Origin: Paenibacillus algorifonticola
Lineage (GTDB): Bacteria > Bacillota > Bacilli > Paenibacillales > Paenibacillaceae
Direction of reading: 5' to 3'
Length of the DNA: 64,000 nt
NCBI RefSeq assembly: GCF_000971975.1
Contig: NZ_LAQO01000033.1
Location: 32,536-96,535, forward strand
Positions 61,128 through 64,000 of the stretch are shown here, in pieces; the first letter of the stretch is position 1, and every line of letters starts with the position of its first letter. A program made the translations under genes and the position numbers. The notes under the pieces are model-generated. The model did not search any database. It saw only the letters and a list, made by a program, of their open reading frames with translations, and was not told where the DNA came from.

Positions 61128-61398
61128 GACGCATTCGCAAGGTGTAAAATAGCGGCCTAAAGCTGGCTCTAATCAGAGCCCTCTTCAAACCCCTTCTTAT
61201 TCTAGTATTTCTTCTACGATTGTACAACTTTCAGCTCTGCTCTTATCCTCCGTGCCCTTCACCGCGCCGCTTTATTCAGTCTTAGCCATCAAGCGTAAAC
61301 GGCTGTCGCCGTCCTCTGGCGGTAAAGCTAACGTTTCGCGGTGAAATATAAGCGAAGTATAAGGGGGAAACTTATAAATTCTTATATTTTGAAAAAAG
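61128..61398. other. Non-coding gap with possible intergenic repeat
   Basis: No gene found. The part at about 61273-61378 has paired motifs: CGCC/GGCG around 61310-61322, and TATAAG/CTTATA around 61350-61376. It has the feel of a structured intergenic element known from related genomes, but there is only one copy in this window, so it cannot be confirmed here. Confidence 0.3.
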
Positions 61399-61447
61399 AC
61401 CTAAGCTGGCGGGTAAAAGAAAAGATTACCTGCCCGGCTTAGGTCTT
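61399..61447. terminator. Terminator of the GH43 gene
   Basis: AAGACCTAAGC...GGGTA pairs with TACC...GCTTAGGTCTT around a loop of AAAGAAAAGAT, immediately beyond the GH43 stop (61465). The A-run serves the minus strand. Confidence 0.9.
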
Positions 61448-61464
61448 GACTGTCGAAGCACCGC

Positions 61465-62352
61465 TTATTTCATTTGATCAAGCAAAATAAATTGGCCATC
61501 TGCTTCTTCCAAGCGGAAAATAACCGGCCGCTCCTGCGGGTGCTTGTTAGGCGCATGAATCGTCAGGCATAGCTGGCCTTCTAGCGTTGTGAACAGCATG
61601 CCATGTCCCCCATCCTTCGCGAACAATGGCTCGGGATCTTGAATCCAAGGCCCCACGATCTGCCCCGAAGCAGAGCGGGCAATGCCCATCGTATAACCTT
61701 CCTGACCAGACGTCGACCACATCATGACCAGCTCGCCATTTTCCATCCGATGCAGGAAAGGACCGTCTGTGACGTAGTTTTGCTGATTGTCACCACCACC
61801 GACCGACCAAACAGCATCCGAAGCTTTGAACAATAAAATCGGCTCCCCGACCGCTTCCTTGAAATCACGCGTAATCCGAACCGCATACATTTCGCCGTCC
61901 TGAACTTGCACCCACTCCTTGCAGAACACCATCCACGGATCACCACTGTTGTCAACGAACAGCGTGCCGTCCAGACATTCCCAATCCTGCGGAGTCAGTG
62001 CCCGGCTCCATGGCTCGAACGGCCCTTGCGGCTGGTCTGCCGCCAGAACGCCCGTTACTCTCGGAATGCCGTCCGCTTTAAAGCTGGCAAACATATAGAA
62101 GCGACCTTCCCACTCGTAAACCTCCGGCGCCCAGTAATGATGGTCCGACCAGAAGTCAGGCTCAGGCCGGAAGCACGGAATGGGCCCCTCCCACTCAGCG
62201 AGGTCGTCGCTCTCATAAACGTCAAAGCCTAGCGCTTTGCCGCTCCATACATTTTGCCCGGTGGAGCCGTACAAATAATATTTTTTGCGGCCTTGGTCCA
62301 CTACTATATACGGATCGCGAAAATGAATATCTCCAAGCTGTTTTTTGCTCAC
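61465..62352 (-). CDS. Glycoside hydrolase family 43 (five-bladed beta-propeller)
   Basis: This 295-residue protein has the GH43 arrangement: general base Asp in FRDPYIVVDQG, WAPEVYEWEGRFYMFASFK, the pKa-modulator region in ECLDGTLFVDNSGDPWMVFC, and the Glu/His motifs near NYVTDGPFLHRMENGELVMM and DGGHGMLF. There is no signal peptide, so it probably acts inside the cell on arabino- or xylo-oligosaccharides. It starts at GTG, with AAAGGGG 8 bp upstream. Monocistronic; no transporter adjacent. Confidence 0.93.
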   Translation of the reverse strand: MSKKQLGDIHFRDPYIVVDQGRKKYYLYGSTGQNVWSGKALGFDVYESDDLAEWEGPIPCFRPEPDFWSDHHYWAPEVYEWEGRFYMFASFKADGIPRVTGVLAADQPQGPFEPWSRALTPQDWECLDGTLFVDNSGDPWMVFCKEWVQVQDGEMYAVRITRDFKEAVGEPILLFKASDAVWSVGGGDNQQNYVTDGPFLHRMENGELVMMWSTSGQEGYTMGIARSASGQIVGPWIQDPEPLFAKDGGHGMLFTTLEGQLCLTIHAPNKHPQERPVIFRLEEADGQFILLDQMK

Positions 62353-62597
62353 AATAAACGCCCCTTTGCGCTAATTTAATAGTATTCACAAATGAATTAA
62401 TGAAATTATTAATTAAAGAGCATATGAATTAACCTTACCTCATCATATAATTTGAAGGGCCTGATCGCAATCTTTTTTTGAAGGCGGCTATTGTGTGCTA
62501 ATTGTGACCCAGCATGCAACAATTTCTGTGTATATTCGTCTGAAATGAAAATGCAGGAAAATAATTAATCGTTCATTTCACTAAGAGGAGTGCAAAC

Positions 62598-63899
62598 ATG
62601 AAAGCAAAACATATAACCATTCAAGGCTGTATTTTATTCGTCCTCTTAATAACAGGCTGTTCTAACGATAGTAACATAGGGACACCCGCAGCAACCGAGA
62701 CGCCCATTTCAACTGCTCAGCCTGCTGCTGCAGCTTCCAATTCCGATGTTAAGCTAACCACCCTCAGCTTCACAACGAGCCGCAACGCCGATTGCAGCCT
62801 AAGTGCAGCTTTACCTGATTCTTTCGGCGATTATTCAATGACCAGCAGCCCTCCTGTCGAGCTTCAAGGAACCGTGTATCACATGGTCAATCTGTACCGC
62901 GGCGACGATATCGTTACAAATGCGCTTCTATCGCACCGCCTGGGACAGGAGGAGGTGAAGGTGGAATGGAGCGAGACGATTACCGATTCCAACAATCGTT
63001 GGTACAATTCTTTTCATTCCGGGAAGGAATGGCAGCTTTTAAAACTGGACGAGGAACGGCTCGTTTTTCTTGAGCCGGAAATCATTGACGATGGTGGCCG
63101 CTACCACCTGTCCGCTTTACATGCAAAATCAGGTGAAATTACACGGATTAGAGAGGATTTTTGGCCGCTGACCGCCGACTACGATTACATTTATCAATAT
63201 CAATGGAACGAAGAGAAGCAGCAGCTGTTTATGCAGAGCTATTTGGGAAAAGTGTGGTTTTTTGACCTGCAAGGCGAGGACAAGCAGGATCGGGTACCGG
63301 AAAACACGTTCCGCGTCATCCCTCATTCGACGACCGGGGCACCTTCCTTGTTCCTGTCACCTGACTTTGAGCGTTTCGTCCATAACGATGAAAGCGGGGA
63401 GGTTACTTTTTTCACGGCTGACGGACAACCGCTTAAAAGCGTTAAACTGCCGGAAAAGCGTTACGTCGCTTCCGAATTGATGAAGTGGAATCCGGCAGGC
63501 ACCGTGGCATGGATGGACACCGCTCCAGAGCAGCGGCAGCGCATCAAGGACATTGACATTGATTATTTGAATCTGGCGCCACAGCACATTTATTTTTATA
63601 ATCGAGATGGACTGCCTATTGCTTCATTGAAAGCCGAGGCGGGCGAACATACAGCGATAGAAGTCGACCGGTGGCTCGATTCCAGCGTTGCTCTCATCAA
63701 AGCCTATACAATTGCACAAAAAAACAAAGCGGATTACGGCATAGAAGAAACAAATATCAGCTACTACAGCTATGATGTCATTCATAAAGTGAAAAAGCAG
63801 GTTGAAGCAGTGCCAGCAGCACCGGGCAAGGAGTCAGCCGAAAAGGCGGAACTGCGCATTTCCGAGGATGGGCGAGCCCTTATTTATGAACAAGGTTGA
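62598..63899 (+). CDS. Lipoprotein of unknown function (WD40-like beta-propeller character)
   Basis: This 433-residue protein has a lipoprotein signal (GCILFVLLITGCSNDSNIG, lipobox ITGC), a Thr/Ala-rich linker, and a beta-rich domain with repeats of the type YIYQYQWNEEKQQLFMQSY, GAPSLFLSPDFERFVHNDES and EVTFFTADGQPLKSVKLPEK, which look like beta-propeller blades. No catalytic motif is recognised. GAGGAG lies 9 bp before the ATG. Complete in the window and not obviously in an operon. Confidence 0.75.
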   Translation: MKAKHITIQGCILFVLLITGCSNDSNIGTPAATETPISTAQPAAAASNSDVKLTTLSFTTSRNADCSLSAALPDSFGDYSMTSSPPVELQGTVYHMVNLYRGDDIVTNALLSHRLGQEEVKVEWSETITDSNNRWYNSFHSGKEWQLLKLDEERLVFLEPEIIDDGGRYHLSALHAKSGEITRIREDFWPLTADYDYIYQYQWNEEKQQLFMQSYLGKVWFFDLQGEDKQDRVPENTFRVIPHSTTGAPSLFLSPDFERFVHNDESGEVTFFTADGQPLKSVKLPEKRYVASELMKWNPAGTVAWMDTAPEQRQRIKDIDIDYLNLAPQHIYFYNRDGLPIASLKAEAGEHTAIEVDRWLDSSVALIKAYTIAQKNKADYGIEETNISYYSYDVIHKVKKQVEAVPAAPGKESAEKAELRISEDGRALIYEQG

Positions 63900-63932
63900 A
63901 AATAAGGCCCAATAAGCGGGCATTCTGCAGCA

Positions 63933-63959
63933 TGAACTGCACCCCGTCAAGTAGACAGT
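63933..63959. mobile_element. Possible IS3-type terminal inverted repeat at the window edge
   Basis: TGAACTGCACCCCGTCAAGT starts here and continues GAGACA-like to 63959. It resembles ends of IS3/IS150-type elements I recall from Paenibacillus and Bacillus. The transposase would lie beyond 64000, so this is a hint only. Confidence 0.3.
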
Positions 63960-64000
63960 ATAAAAAATAAAGATTAGTTAAGCGGCCTTGGTCCTGAATT

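Noticed and set aside
1..64000. tRNA, rRNA, prophage or toxin-antitoxin genes
   Set aside because: None was recognised on either strand, apart from the IS30 remnant and the possible IS end noted above.

Overview
The window looks like a chromosomal segment of a Paenibacillus-type Firmicute. The evidence is YesM/YesN-type two-component pairs, three sugar ABC operons without their own ATPase, CcpA-type cre sites, a T-box in front of tyrS, AGGAGG-type ribosome binding sites, and many secreted or cytoplasmic glycoside hydrolases. The species is inferred from gene content only. No rRNA, tRNA, phage or CRISPR array was seen.

Layout. 1-1.7 kb: the 5' end of a DeoR-family regulator, a GNAT acetyltransferase and a heptad-repeat coiled-coil protein. 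1.9-8.3 kb: a solute-binding protein, two permeases and a GH2 beta-galactosidase as one minus-strand operon with an upstream cre. 8.4-15.2 kb: a TetR regulator divergent from an aldo/keto reductase, a YesN/YesM pair and an ArsR-type regulator that faces a GH51 arabinofuranosidase (15.5-17.0 kb). 17-19.1 kb: small genes and a decayed junction of two broken genes. 19.1-25.9 kb: an anaerobic block, nirB-nirD-hemerythrin protein followed by pflB-pflA, with two matching FNR-type promoters. 26-28.9 kb: a Gfo/Idh/MocA oxidoreductase, a TIM-barrel isomerase and a CBM9-like protein, next to a divergent AraC regulator. 30-40 kb: a LacI regulator, a beta-helix protein, an oxidoreductase-permease-permease-binding-protein operon and a divergent secreted DUF4832-type protein. 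Copies of one palindromic operator tie the regulator, the operon and the secreted protein together. 40-45 kb: housekeeping-type genes (radical SAM, AlkD-like, HIT, tyrS with T-box). 45.2-58.5 kb: an LplABC-type transporter, a second YesM/YesN pair, a GH85 endo-beta-N-acetylglucosaminidase and a modular GH26 mannanase. 58.9-64 kb: thiM, a BenE-like transporter, a GH43 enzyme, a lipoprotein and a possible IS end at the edge.

The two strongest unusual signals are these. (1) The transporter operon at 45-48.7 kb and the GH85 gene share the same upstream module: a 15-bp identical motif plus a cre-like site at identical spacing. With the YesM/YesN pair encoded between them, this suggests a co-regulated N-glycan utilisation locus. 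The GH85 control region, including the thiM terminator, is also duplicated on the other side of the GH26 gene, with an IS30-type transposase remnant between the copies. (2) A family of short imperfect palindromic repeats (about 70-200 bp) with long shared terminal inverted repeats occurs four times in intergenic DNA.

Coding starts were chosen from ribosome binding sites and signal peptides, and several are downstream of the longest possible start. All functions are read from sequence motifs and family memory; no database search was run.
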